DNA from: Desulfuromonadaceae bacterium | GTDB lineage: Bacteria; Desulfobacterota; Desulfuromonadia; Geobacterales; Pseudopelobacteraceae | DNA: 64,000 bases | NCBI GenBank assembly: GCA_028712075.1 | Contig: JAQTQX010000005.1 | Coordinates: forward strand, 109,374 to 173,373 | Reading direction: 5' to 3' | Shown here: one piece after another, positions 18,140 to 27,450 of the stretch | Numbering within the stretch: the stretch's first letter is position 1 | How the letters are laid out: each line of letters begins with the position of its first letter | Made by a program: the position numbers and the translations under genes | The notes under the pieces: generated by a model | Told to the model about the DNA's origin: nothing | The model's database searches: none | What the model saw: the letters and a program-made list of their open reading frames with translations, nothing else

Positions 18140-18973
18140 TTATCTCTTGACAACCATGTTGCCGTTCTTTGCTAACACGGCGGCAGCAGCAGATGATTGT
18201 ATGAAGTCGACAAATTTCAGGGTTTCTGACGAGGTTTTGGGAGTTGTGACCAGATAAAATGATCTGAGCACAGGGTAGGACGGATTGGGTGTATTCCCGC
18301 TGCGTGCGTGTACATCATTCAGAGAGAGCTGGTTCACCGTCCGGTTCTCACTCATTATTTCACTCAGCGCGACGAAACCCAATGCGCCGGGCGTTTTGAC
18401 AATCATTTCGGCGGCTTCCTGATCGGTGATTGCCATAATCAAGCCGGGACGGCTCAGAGCGGCTTTCATGGCATGATCAATCTCCGGCGAGAGAGACCTC
18501 ATCAAGATGGTATCAATGTCGTGTTCCGGACGTAGAACGAGCCGTACACGGCTGCCGTCAGGCCAGCGTGCCGCAGGATTGCTGTAGAACTCTGCCAATT
18601 CACGGGTAGTCACGTTCATTTTGCTGATTTTTGAATTGGTGGCAACAACCAGCGGAGAACGGGCATATTCCGCTTCCTGCGCCCCTTTCTGCAGCTCCGC
18701 ATCATTCAGAGCCCGTCCGGAAAGCGCCAGATCGATCTTGCTCATCAGTATCGCCTTAATCGCTCCGGTGCTGCCAAGGCTCGGCATTACCATGATTTTG
18801 ATGCCGGGGTGTGATTTTTCATACAGTGTGGCCAGTTGCCGCATTGTACCAAGGGCGCTGCCGGTGCCGCCGACCTTGAGAATGGTTTCCGCACGTGCGG
18901 CCAGAACAGGTATGCATACCAGCAACAGGGCAATAAACAGTATTTTCAGTCCGTTTTTCCGTTTCAGAACCAT
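18140..18973 (-). CDS. PstS-like periplasmic substrate-binding protein
   Basis: A 277-residue secreted solute-binding protein. I start at the ATG 18971-18973, which has GAGG upstream and opens a signal peptide ending ARAE; the longer open frame runs back into the antiporter gene and is not protein-like there. LKVGGTGSALGTMRQLA and SLGSTGAIKAIL resemble the anion loops of PstS/TupA-type proteins, and LALSGRALNDAE follows the usual 'admits test ligand' pattern. No ABC permease is nearby. The genes on either side are an antiporter and a PAS sensor, so it may serve sensing rather than uptake (inference). Confidence 0.85.
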   Translation of the reverse strand: MVLKRKNGLKILFIALLLVCIPVLAARAETILKVGGTGSALGTMRQLATLYEKSHPGIKIMVMPSLGSTGAIKAILMSKIDLALSGRALNDAELQKGAQEAEYARSPLVVATNSKISKMNVTTRELAEFYSNPAARWPDGSRVRLVLRPEHDIDTILMRSLSPEIDHAMKAALSRPGLIMAITDQEAAEMIVKTPGALGFVALSEIMSENRTVNQLSLNDVHARSGNTPNPSYPVLRSFYLVTTPKTSSETLKFVDFIQSSAAAAVLAKNGNMVVKR

Positions 18974-18990
18974 ACCATCATCCTCGTAAT

Positions 18991-20007
18991 TCAAATGTTC
19001 CCTGTAAAGATAAGTACCAGAAATATGAAGTAAAAAGCGCCCCCCACGAGCAGAGTGCCGGGGGTCAGATGTTTTTTCCAGCGAATTTGCAGGTACGCCA
19101 TGCCGACGGAAGCAAAGGTCAGGGCAACAGTCAGCAGAGCGGCGCCATTCAGCTGCCAGTCGGTCATCAAAATCCCGATGGCGGTAATGATTGATCCCTG
19201 AAAGACCATTGCTCCGGTGACATTGCCGATGGCCAGAGTATCTTTCCCCTTGTTGATCCAGATCACGCTGTTGAATTTTTCCGGCAGTTCGGTGGCAATC
19301 GGCGCGATGATCATCGCCAGGATAAACGGTGAAATCCCCATCTGCACGGAAATGATCTGCACCTTCTCCACAAAAATGTACGATCCCCAGACGATAAGCA
19401 GCAGCGAACTGAGTACCTGCGTGCCGATGACCCACATGTGCGGGTCATGTGATGTAGGGGCAAAATAGCACGGGTCGATTTCGGACTCTTCTATCTCATG
19501 CGCCTCAGGCTCGCCACCACCTCTCAGCGTTTTCAGGACATAGCCGCCGTAGGCCAAAAAGAGCGCCAGGGCAATAAAGGTTTTTATGACCGGATGGCTC
19601 CCCAAAAACGATGCGCCAATCGCCACAGCATACAATATCAGGAAATATTCCATATCGCGACGCATGACAACCGTGTCAACCCGCATGATCGGATAATCGC
19701 TCCGTTTTTTGCGATTCCATATCACCGCCAGACCACTGATAAAAAACGCGAGCGTCCCCAGCATGAAAGGGGCACCAATAATGGCTCCGACACCGATTTT
19801 ATGCCCCGCCTCCACAGTACCGAATGTAATAGCGACTAGTGGCACCAGAGTTTCCGGCAGGGCGGTGCCGACAGCAGCAAATACGCTCCCCACGGCACCG
19901 TCAGAGAGCTTCATTTTTTTGCCGAACCATTCCAGACCGTTGGTAAACACCGTTGCCCCCAGCAGAATGATTCCCAGTGCGATCAGCAGCAGAAACCAGC
20001 TAAACAT
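18991..20007 (-). CDS. CaCA-family cation antiporter
   Basis: A 338-residue inner-membrane exchanger with about ten helices in two halves. The alpha repeats are readable: GSVFAAVGTALPETLVPL in the first half and IIAPIATELPEKFNSVI in the second, the acidic residues being the cation ligands of Na+/Ca2+ and H+/Ca2+ exchangers. The exact ions are unknown. Its ATG overlaps the kup stop by one base (TAATG), so the two are translationally coupled. Confidence 0.9.
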   Translation of the reverse strand: MFSWFLLLIALGIILLGATVFTNGLEWFGKKMKLSDGAVGSVFAAVGTALPETLVPLVAITFGTVEAGHKIGVGAIIGAPFMLGTLAFFISGLAVIWNRKKRSDYPIMRVDTVVMRRDMEYFLILYAVAIGASFLGSHPVIKTFIALALFLAYGGYVLKTLRGGGEPEAHEIEESEIDPCYFAPTSHDPHMWVIGTQVLSSLLLIVWGSYIFVEKVQIISVQMGISPFILAMIIAPIATELPEKFNSVIWINKGKDTLAIGNVTGAMVFQGSIITAIGILMTDWQLNGAALLTVALTFASVGMAYLQIRWKKHLTPGTLLVGGAFYFIFLVLIFTGNI

Positions 20008-21827
20008 TACATCTCCACTCTGGTCATAACACCCTGCAGTTTGGCCGCCGGAAGTTTATTGAACTGCACGAAGTTAGGAGTCAGTTTTTTCAATAGCGCA
20101 AACATTTTCCAAACCGGATTTCGGGTCTCGATATCCTCGATGCCGTAGAAAATGACCTTCTCTTTGATGCCGTTGGATGAAAGCAGCTTTTCGATATCCA
20201 GCACCTCCATGTAGCCCGCACGTATTTCAAAAAACTCCAGCCCGGTTCCCACGTTTTTGTTGTGATGGCAGGAAACATCAAACGGTTCATCAGTGCGCAG
20301 TATCGAGATAAAGACATTACGCTCGTAGATGATGTTGGAACGGATGACACAGTGTACGATATACGGCGGAATGACATCCAGCCCTTTCAGGAAGAACAGC
20401 GCCGTCCCCGGTATATTTTTCTCTTTCGCATAAATCTGTTCATAGGAAAGCGTGAATATATCCCTATCAAGCGGCCGCAGTGCACGGTAGAGCGCCCGCT
20501 GACCGTTGGTCCAGATCAAAATGGTGGCAAAGGGAATCGACGCCAGAATGATTGACCAGTAGGCGCCATGGGGAAACTTGGAGAAGGTCGAGGTAAAATA
20601 GACAATGTCAATCAGGGCGATGACTGCGACAATCGGAACCTTCCACTTCTTGGTGGTTTTTGAGAAAACCATAATCATCATTATGGCGGTGATGGTCATG
20701 GAACCGGTCACAGCCATGCCGTAAGCCGCTGCAAGATTGCCGGATTTCTGGAAGAAGAACATGACGAAGATAACAGCAATCATCAGAATCCAGTTGATCG
20801 CGCTGATATATATCTGTGACTGGATGTGGCTTGAGGTGTAATCGACCTTGAACAACGGCATCAGGCGGGTGGTGATGCCCTGATAGACGATGGAGAACAC
20901 GCCGCTGATGATTGCCTGGGAGGCGATGATGGTGGCCATGATTGTCAGCAGCAGAAATGGGATATAGAGCAGAGGAGACTGATCCTGAATCATGGCAAAG
21001 AGGATGTTTTTGGCATCCGGATGGTTCAGAATGAACGCACCCTGACCAAGATAGTTCAAATACAGGGCGGCAAACACGAAATACCAGGCGCGAATGATCG
21101 GCTTTTTCCCCAGGTGCCCCATGTCGGCATAAAGCGCTTCACCGCCGGTGGAACAGAGTATGACTTCCGAAAGGACGATGTATCCGGCAAATCCGTTCAG
21201 CCGGAAAAACTCGACAGCATTCCAGGGATTTATCGCCGAGATGATTGCCGGTGTTCCGGAGATGGAAATTACGCCGGATACCAGAAGAGCGCCGAAATAG
21301 ACCACCATGATCGGGCCGAAAATGCCGGCAACCTTGTCAGTGCCGCGTGACTGAAAAAAGAACAGGGTAAAAGCGATCAGGGCGGCGATCACAACCAGCA
21401 CGGACTGCTTGGTGGCAGCCAGCGACGGGATCAGCAGCAGACCTTCAACGGCGGAGAGGATCGAAATAGCCGGGGTGATGACGCCGTCTCCCAGCAGCAG
21501 CGAAACCCCAAGAAAGGAGAGGAAACCGGCGAAAGCGAGAATACGCCCTTTTTTAAACAGCTTGATGATGATTTCCCGAAGGACGATCTCACCCCCCTGC
21601 CCCTTTTTGCCCAAACTCATCGCCAGCCAGGCATACTCGGCGGTTACCAGGATGGTCATAGTCCAGAAAATAAGTGACAGGATGCCGTAGACATTAGCCA
21701 CGGTCGGCTTTGTCATAGCAAAAACGACAGTAAGGGTATAAATGGGGCTCGTGCCGATGTCGCCAAATACCAGGCCAAGTGCTTTGACGATGCCGCCCCA
21801 AAAGGAATCTTCGTGCTTGTGGATCAT
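20007..21827 (-). CDS. kup: Kup/Trk-type potassium uptake protein
   Basis: A 606-residue low-affinity K+ (H+-coupled) importer. The opening LGLVFGDIGTSPIYTL is the Kup signature, followed by twelve predicted helices to about residue 430 and a hydrophilic C-terminal domain ending VMTRVEM. Length is normal (about 620). The ribosome site (AAAGGC) is weak. It heads a four-gene minus-strand unit: kup, antiporter, binding protein, PAS sensor. Confidence 0.95.
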   Translation of the reverse strand: MIHKHEDSFWGGIVKALGLVFGDIGTSPIYTLTVVFAMTKPTVANVYGILSLIFWTMTILVTAEYAWLAMSLGKKGQGGEIVLREIIIKLFKKGRILAFAGFLSFLGVSLLLGDGVITPAISILSAVEGLLLIPSLAATKQSVLVVIAALIAFTLFFFQSRGTDKVAGIFGPIMVVYFGALLVSGVISISGTPAIISAINPWNAVEFFRLNGFAGYIVLSEVILCSTGGEALYADMGHLGKKPIIRAWYFVFAALYLNYLGQGAFILNHPDAKNILFAMIQDQSPLLYIPFLLLTIMATIIASQAIISGVFSIVYQGITTRLMPLFKVDYTSSHIQSQIYISAINWILMIAVIFVMFFFQKSGNLAAAYGMAVTGSMTITAIMMIMVFSKTTKKWKVPIVAVIALIDIVYFTSTFSKFPHGAYWSIILASIPFATILIWTNGQRALYRALRPLDRDIFTLSYEQIYAKEKNIPGTALFFLKGLDVIPPYIVHCVIRSNIIYERNVFISILRTDEPFDVSCHHNKNVGTGLEFFEIRAGYMEVLDIEKLLSSNGIKEKVIFYGIEDIETRNPVWKMFALLKKLTPNFVQFNKLPAAKLQGVMTRVEM

Positions 21828-22197
21828 GTTTTCTGCCTTTTAAATAAGTAAAGGCGACATTTCTGCCGCCTTCCGCTTATACAACATCTGCATCGGTAAA
21901 GCCACTATAACAGTTACATATCCGCCCATGTGCTGGTCGGAATTGCTGCGGAACTTTCGTTGGCAATTTCATCATGAACGTGCCGATCAGAAATGCCCGT
22001 TTGGAATGTCAGCCGATCAGCGCCGATGTTTGGCTGCTTCTGATTCCCTTTACCCTGCTGCTGAGTAGAGATAAAACGCTCTGTATCCCGTCAGGCAACG
22101 CATAAGTATACCTCGCAAGAACTCCATAAATGTCGTGTACAGAGCAGGCAGACTGAAGTATATTCTCCCACCTGAATTTTTGTTGTAAAGGGAACTC
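21828..22197. other. 370-bp divergent intergenic region (kup / DUF4911)
   Basis: Contains a hairpin about 20 bp upstream of kup (AAGGCG ... CGCCTT around 21850-21872). I looked for a c-di-AMP (ydaO) riboswitch upstream of kup and did not recognise its core. No convincing gene. Confidence 0.5.
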
Positions 22198-22428
22198 ATG
22201 ATTGAACGATTTTTTAAAGTAAACCATCGCGACATAGTCTACCTCAAGTTCATCCTTGAGGCGTACGAGGGGATGAATGTCATGAGCACGGTTGACAACA
22301 AGGTCGGCATTATCCGGATTGCTATCATGCCCGGCTTCCAGGATGATATGGATGGACTGCTCGCCGAACTGGGTCGACAGGTGAATATGGAACCGGTGGA
22401 GTGGCATCATGAAACATACGCGTTCTGA
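22198..22428 (+). CDS. DUF4911 family protein
   Basis: A 76-residue protein matching the DUF4911 pattern (VYLKFILEAYEGMN ... PGFQDDMDGLLAEL). Function is unknown. AAAGGGA precedes the ATG. Its last 20 bases overlap the start of the MFS gene, so the two are likely coupled. Confidence 0.85.
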   Translation: MIERFFKVNHRDIVYLKFILEAYEGMNVMSTVDNKVGIIRIAIMPGFQDDMDGLLAELGRQVNMEPVEWHHETYAF

Positions 22429-23653
22429 TATCAGCCAGAGCCAAGCGCGCTACGCCCTTGCCCTGCTGCTGGCGGTCAATCTGCTCAATTACATCGACCG
22501 TCAGGCGCTCTATGCGGTATTTCCGCTGATAAAAATTGACCTGAAGCTGTCTGATGCCGGACTTGGTTTATTGGGCAGCGCTTTCATGTTCAGTTATATG
22601 CTGGCTGCACCTCTGTTCGGCCGGATGGGAGACCGGAGCAACCGGGCCCGTATCGCTGCTGGCGGCCTGGCAGTATGGAGCGCTGCAACCATGCTGTCCG
22701 GTATGGCAACCTCGTATCGCATGCTGTTGTCGGCACGGGCACTGGTAGGTATGGGAGAGGCCAGCTTCGGCACGGTTTCGCCCGGACTGCTTGCTGATTT
22801 TTTCCCCCGCGAACAGCGCGGACGGATGCTGTCGATTTTCTTTCTGGCGATTCCGGTCGGCAGCGCGTTTGGCTATATTCTGGGAGGACAGCTTGGTCAG
22901 GCCTTCGGCTGGCAGAGGGCATTTTTGCTGGTCGGTCTGCCGGGACTTTTACTCACTCTGCCGCTCTTTCTGCTCAAAGACCCCCGGCAATGCACCAGTA
23001 AATCTGAAGGTATTCCTGCTGAGCGCTTCCTTTATGTACTGCACAGCTTCTGGTTGAATCGGACATATACCTGCGCCACGCTTTCCATGGCAGCGATGAC
23101 CTTTGCTCTGGGGGGATTGGCCCAATGGGCGCCCTCCTTCCTGCACCGCTCGTTCGGCCTTGACGTGGCCCGTGGCAATACTCTTTTCGGTGTGATTACG
23201 GTTGCCGCCGGAATTATCGGCACTCTTGCCGGCGGCTGGCTAGGCGACCGCTTTCAACAGCGGAGACCCACCGGCTATCTGTACGTTTCTGCGGTCGGCT
23301 TCCTGTTCGGAGCGCCGCTCATGGTTCTGGCACTGCTGACTTCTAATCAGATGGTCTGCCTGTCAGCAATATTCGGTGCGGAGCTGTTCCTGTTCCTCAA
23401 TACCGGCCCGCTCAATACCGTACTGATTAATGTCGTCTCTCCGGGACGCCGGGCAATGGCGTTTGCCGTCAACATCTTCGCCATACATGCTCTGGGAGAT
23501 GCAGTGTCACCAACTATTATCGGCGTTTTATCAGATCATTGGGGGTTGGCCAGAGCGTTGTTGATTACACCGGTGGCGATTGTGGCAGCGGCCGGTTGTG
23601 CCCTCTGGGGGGGGCGCTCAGTTGCGGAAGATCAGGGAAAGGTTGAAGGTTGA
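22409..23653 (+). CDS. MFS transporter, spinster-like
   Basis: A 414-residue permease with twelve predicted helices. The motif LFGRMGDRSNR lies between helices 2 and 3, with a matching GGWLGDRFQQR between helices 8 and 9; LNYIDRQAL in helix 1 is typical of the spinster/hexuronate-like branch. Substrate unknown. GGAG precedes the ATG inside the end of the DUF4911 gene. It converges on the following radical SAM gene with 6 bp between stops. Confidence 0.88.
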   Translation: MKHTRSDISQSQARYALALLLAVNLLNYIDRQALYAVFPLIKIDLKLSDAGLGLLGSAFMFSYMLAAPLFGRMGDRSNRARIAAGGLAVWSAATMLSGMATSYRMLLSARALVGMGEASFGTVSPGLLADFFPREQRGRMLSIFFLAIPVGSAFGYILGGQLGQAFGWQRAFLLVGLPGLLLTLPLFLLKDPRQCTSKSEGIPAERFLYVLHSFWLNRTYTCATLSMAAMTFALGGLAQWAPSFLHRSFGLDVARGNTLFGVITVAAGIIGTLAGGWLGDRFQQRRPTGYLYVSAVGFLFGAPLMVLALLTSNQMVCLSAIFGAELFLFLNTGPLNTVLINVVSPGRRAMAFAVNIFAIHALGDAVSPTIIGVLSDHWGLARALLITPVAIVAAAGCALWGGRSVAEDQGKVEG

Positions 23654-23659
23654 AGGAGG

Positions 23660-25363
23660 TCACACCAGTTGAACCTGAAGGCCGCGGCCGTCGCCGGATA
23701 TGTAAATAAAGGTGAGGAGTGTCGGCGTTTCAGGAAACTCTTCACAGCGATAATCAAACAAGAAGGTATAACGGAAGGCTTTTATTCGGCAGTTCGGTGG
23801 AAAGTCCAGACCATCCGGCAAAGCGCTCAGAGCTGGCCAGGAACAGGTATGCTGCAGTCCGGCAACAAAATTCGGGAGCTTACCCATCAACGGCATCTCA
23901 TTTCGGCAGTAATCGAAAAAGAGGGCGTCGTGGAACTGCTCTTGTGCCGCGGCTTGTACCAGCGGTTCGGACAATCGGGCAAAGAGGTCAAAAACCCTTC
24001 GGCAGGAGAGTCCAGAGAGATTTTCGACACCAACCTGCTGCGCCAACCGGTCAAGAATGGAGGAAACAGGCATGTCGTTTTGCAGAATGCGGAATGCAGT
24101 GGCAAACCCACCATGCTTGGTGAATAGATCGAGCAAGCGACCGATCGTTTCGATCCGGCAAATTTCCTCGTATGCTAGCCACGGATTGTCCAGTAGTGTG
24201 TAGGGAGGGAATGCCGAAAAACGGTATCCCTCACGACGGGCGATCTCCCGCATTGGCGACCCTTTCAACAGCTTAAGCGGTTCTATCTGTATTTCATCCG
24301 GCTGTAAATCGGCAACTTCCTGCAGTGAATGAAGGAAGCCGTCGTACGTTTCCTCCGGCAATCCCGCAACAAGATCAAGGTGCAGCTCGACAGCTGTTTC
24401 TGCCGCGAGACGGCGCACGTTGTGAAATATCCGCTGCAGATCGGCATTCCTCTTGACTTGCGCCAGCGTACTCTGTGACGTTGACTGTACGCCGATTTCA
24501 AAGCGAAACGTATGCTCCGGCACCTCTGCCAGAAGAGCCATATGGGCATCTGTCAGCAGGTCGGCGGCGATTTCAAAATGAAAGTGGCTGCCCCGGTTAT
24601 GTTCCAGAATGAATTGCCAGATACTGATGGCCCGCTCGGCGTCATAATTAAAAGTGCGATCGACCAGCTTGATCTGGGCAACACCTCTCTCCATCAGCAA
24701 GAGCAGGTCCTGTTTGATCCTGTCCAAAGCAAAGGAGCGGACGGTGCCGTCAACCGAGGAAAGACAGAATGCACACGAAAAGGGACAGCCCCGCGATGTT
24801 TCGTAGTAGGTAAGCGGCTTGGAAAAATCAACCAGCCCGGCTGAAAACGGCGAGGGGAGCGAATCAAGCAGCATATTTTTGCTGTTGAGCGGACCACACG
24901 CCGTGTCGCCACCGTCCCGGAAAAAGAGGTTGTCTATCCCGGAAAGTGTGGTTGACGATAGTCCGTTTGCTTCCGCAATAAGCGCTTCCACCAGATACCG
25001 AAACGGTTGTTCCCCCTCCCCCTTGATCACAAAATCAATGCCCGAATTGTCATGCATGAGCTCAAAAATGCCGTAGGAAACCTCGGGCCCACCCAGGACA
25101 ATGCGGGTTTTCGGCGCAATTTTGCTAAGGTCGGAAACAATGCGCAGAGTCTGCTCGATGTTCCAGATATAGCAGGAGAAGGCAATCAGTTCGGCCCGCT
25201 CTGCCACAACGAGTCTAAGAAGATGCTCGCGCGGTTCGTTAACGGTCCATTCGCGGATCGTTATCTCGACATCCGGGATGTCACGGCAGTACGACGCGAG
25301 GCAGGGGAGTGCCAGCGAAGAGTGCGAGTATTTGGCGTGGAGGGTGGCAAGGAGTATCTTCAT
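23660..25363 (-). CDS. B12-binding radical SAM protein with DUF4080
   Basis: A 567-residue protein. Residues 1-140 are a cobalamin-binding Rossmann-like domain (IAFSCYIWN, IVLGGPEVSYG). The radical SAM core follows with the cluster motif TSRGCPFSCAFC and VDRTFNYD. A C-terminal DUF4080 region contains YTLLDNPWLAYEE. Such enzymes often methylate unactivated carbons, but the substrate here is unknown. Upstream is the divergent serS, 79 bp away. Confidence 0.88.
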   Translation of the reverse strand: MKILLATLHAKYSHSSLALPCLASYCRDIPDVEITIREWTVNEPREHLLRLVVAERAELIAFSCYIWNIEQTLRIVSDLSKIAPKTRIVLGGPEVSYGIFELMHDNSGIDFVIKGEGEQPFRYLVEALIAEANGLSSTTLSGIDNLFFRDGGDTACGPLNSKNMLLDSLPSPFSAGLVDFSKPLTYYETSRGCPFSCAFCLSSVDGTVRSFALDRIKQDLLLLMERGVAQIKLVDRTFNYDAERAISIWQFILEHNRGSHFHFEIAADLLTDAHMALLAEVPEHTFRFEIGVQSTSQSTLAQVKRNADLQRIFHNVRRLAAETAVELHLDLVAGLPEETYDGFLHSLQEVADLQPDEIQIEPLKLLKGSPMREIARREGYRFSAFPPYTLLDNPWLAYEEICRIETIGRLLDLFTKHGGFATAFRILQNDMPVSSILDRLAQQVGVENLSGLSCRRVFDLFARLSEPLVQAAAQEQFHDALFFDYCRNEMPLMGKLPNFVAGLQHTCSWPALSALPDGLDFPPNCRIKAFRYTFLFDYRCEEFPETPTLLTFIYISGDGRGLQVQLV

Positions 25364-25442
25364 GGGCTCTTTTGAATTGACGAAAATAGCAGTAAATGCT
25401 ACTAACTACACGTTTACTACTGAAAAATAAAGGTGTTTCCCG

Positions 25443-26720
25443 ATGCTTGACATGAAATTTATTCGAGACAATCTTGATGAGACTGACCGGCGGCTTCGTA
25501 CCCGTGGCGGAGAATCGCTGCTGGACGGTTTTCGTGAACTCGATGAAAAAAGACGTACCCTCCTCAAAGAGGGGGAGGCGCTCAAGGCGCTACGCAACTC
25601 TGTTTCCGATGTAATCGGCCGCACCAAGGACAAAAGCCAAGTACAGGACAAGATCCTGGAAATGCGGGAAGTCTCACAGAAAATCAAAGTGATGGACGAA
25701 GAGCTGAACCAGGTTGACGAACAGATGAATTCGTTCATGCTGACAGTTCCGAATCTGCCACATGCCTCGACACCAATCGGCAGTTCAGAACAGGACAACG
25801 TGTTGGTCAGGAGCTGGGGGGAGCCGAAACAGCTCTCCTTTGCTGCTATTGCGCACTGGGACCTCGGCGAGAATCTCGGTATTCTTGACTTTGAGCGGGG
25901 CGCAAAAATTACCGGTGCCCGCTTTACGCTCTATCGAGGGGCAGGGGCGCGCCTGGAGCGCGCCTTGCTCAATCTGATGCTCGATCTGCATACTGATGCG
26001 CATGGTTATCAGGAAGTGCTCCCTCCCTTCATGGTCAATCGCGATTCGATGCAGGGGACCGGACAACTGCCAAAGTTTGAAGACGATCTGTTCAAGCTGG
26101 TTGACCCGGATTTTTTCCTCATTCCGACTGCCGAGGTACCGGTCACCAATATCCATCGGGGTGAAATTTTAAAGAAAAGCGATCTTCCGATCAGTTATTG
26201 TGCCTACACCCCCTGTTTCCGCCGCGAAGCCGGCTCGTACGGCAAGGACACGCGCGGTTTAATTCGTCAACACCAGTTCAACAAGGTCGAGCTGGTAAAG
26301 TTTGTTCACCCCTCAGAATCGGATGCAGCGCTGGAAACGCTGACCGGCCACGCGGAAAAAGTGCTGCAGCTTTTGGAGCTTCCGTACCGGGTTATGGCCC
26401 TCTGTAGCGGTGATATCGGCTTTTCATCGGCAAAAACGTACGATCTTGAGGTCTGGCTTCCAGGCCAGAGCTGCTACCGCGAGATTTCATCCTGCAGCAA
26501 TTTTGGGGATTTTCAGGCACGGCGCGCATCGATCCGCTTCCGCGAAGATGAAAAAGCAAAGCCGGAATTTGTCCACACGCTGAACGGTTCGGGGCTCGCC
26601 GTTGGGCGCACGCTGGTGGCGATATTAGAAAATTATCAGCAGGAAGATGGCTCCGTAATGGTGCCGAAAGTTTTGCGTCCCTATATGGGTGGCCTGGAAC
26701 GGATTACGCTTCCTAATTGA
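25443..26720 (+). CDS. serS: seryl-tRNA synthetase
   Basis: A 425-residue class II synthetase that charges tRNA-Ser (and tRNA-Sec). The N-terminal long coiled-coil arm (residues about 1-110) that grips the tRNA variable arm is present. Motif 2 is [15 protein letters not shown] and motif 3 is [18 protein letters not shown]. Length is standard. AAAGGTG precedes the ATG. A tRNA-Ser gene follows 40 bp downstream, and its promoter overlaps the serS stop. Confidence 0.97.
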   Translation: MLDMKFIRDNLDETDRRLRTRGGESLLDGFRELDEKRRTLLKEGEALKALRNSVSDVIGRTKDKSQVQDKILEMREVSQKIKVMDEELNQVDEQMNSFMLTVPNLPHASTPIGSSEQDNVLVRSWGEPKQLSFAAIAHWDLGENLGILDFERGAKITGARFTLYRGAGARLERALLNLMLDLHTDAHGYQEVLPPFMVNRDSMQGTGQLPKFEDDLFKLVDPDFFLIPTAEVPVTNIHRGEILKKSDLPISYCAYTPCFRREAGSYGKDTRGLIRQHQFNKVELVKFVHPSESDAALETLTGHAEKVLQLLELPYRVMALCSGDIGFSSAKTYDLEVWLPGQSCYREISSCSNFGDFQARRASIRFREDEKAKPEFVHTLNGSGLAVGRTLVAILENYQQEDGSVMVPKVLRPYMGGLERITLPN

Positions 26721-26745
26721 AAATTGAAAAAAGGTGTGCTATAAA
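26717..26745 (+). promoter_or_regulatory. sigma70 promoter of tRNA-Ser
   Basis: TTGAAA (26717-26722), exactly 17 bp, TATAAA (26740-26745). The predicted start is about 9 bp upstream of the tRNA. The -35 overlaps the serS stop codon. Confidence 0.65.
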
Positions 26746-26760
26746 CGCCAGCACAGTCAA

Positions 26761-26848
26761 GGAGAGGTGGCCGAGTGGTTTAAGGCAGCGGTCTTGAAAA
26801 CCGCCGAGTGTAACAGCTCCGTGAGTTCGAATCTCACCTTCTCCGCCA
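26761..26848 (+). tRNA. tRNA-Ser(TGA)
   Basis: An 88-nt class II tRNA. The acceptor stem GGAGAGG pairs with CTTCTCC (one G-T), the D-arm starts GGCCGAGTGG, and the anticodon TGA is at 26795-26797 in loop CTTGAAA. There is a long variable arm, the T-loop TTCGAAT and discriminator G, and CCA is encoded. The UGA anticodon reads UCA/UCG codons. Confidence 0.97.
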
Positions 26849-26854
26849 TAACTA

Positions 26855-26932
26855 TAACTAACTAATATTGTTAGTTAAAGTAAGCCTGCTACTAAAGTGA
26901 GACCTTTTATAAGACCTCCTAGTAGTAGGCTT
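26855..26932 (+). terminator. hairpins after tRNA-Ser, probable terminator
   Basis: TAACTAAC/GTTAGTTA (26855-26877) is directly downstream of the tRNA. A second 13-bp stem, AAGCCTGCTACTA with TAGTAGTAGGCTT (26882-26932, one G-T pair, 25-base loop), is followed by TTTCTTT. Confidence 0.5.
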
Positions 26933-27450
26933 TCTTTGTTCATCACATGTTGTTCGCTACGGTATCTACTAGTACCGTACAGATATACCTTCCGATATCA
27001 AGCAATACTTTCCTATAGCTCAAGTAAAACAGTCACTTAAAACTAAAGACTCGAAGAATGAAAAGATGGTGGTTGTTGGCCTGGTGACCTTCCTCACAGA
27101 AACTGAACCATTGCAAACATAGTAATTTCGGCCCAGAACCGCAAAAAGGAGTCTGGACATGAAACCAAGGTGATTCACCGAAGAGCTGATCATCGGTATC
27201 CTGAAACAAGCACAAGCCGGAATGAAGATTGTTGACCTGTGCTTGGTAATAATGGCAGGAGTCCTTATGTGAGAATATGCAACCCCATCACAAAATGTTA
27301 CAATCCGACATTCTTGGAGTATCTCCTCATTGGTGTGGCAAGTTCAGCTTATCCAGAGACGGTACTGAATCATGAAGGACACAATCACAGCTGAGGTATC
27401 ACCTACTTCGGGCTCCTAAAAACAGCTGAAAGCACTGCCGGACTGCAAGT
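26933..27450. other. gene-poor region downstream of tRNA-Ser
   Basis: No intact gene. It contains the transposase remnant described separately. AT content is higher than in the flanking core genes. The last 200 bp before the hemolysin III gene show no clear promoter or ribosome site. Confidence 0.6.
27085..27243 (+). pseudogene. IS3-family insertion sequence remnant (orfA fragment)
   Basis: From ATG 27159, preceded by AAAGGAG, the frame reads MKPR, then a TGA stop, then FTEELIIGILKQAQAGMKIV and DLC, the N-terminus of an IS3-family OrfA helix-turn-helix. It then loses similarity at about 27243. The premature stop and truncation make it dead. About 75 bp upstream, TGACCTTCCTCACAGAAACT at 27085 looks like the left terminal repeat of this IS type. 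No OrfB or clear right end was found. Confidence 0.7.

Noticed and set aside
18974..19435. N-terminal extension of the PstS-like protein
   Set aside because: This part overlaps the CaCA antiporter gene in another frame, is rich in His, Arg and Cys in a non-protein way, and a signal peptide begins at the internal ATG with a ribosome site.
21828..22197. c-di-AMP riboswitch upstream of kup
   Set aside because: No recognisable ydaO core; only a simple hairpin close to the start codon.
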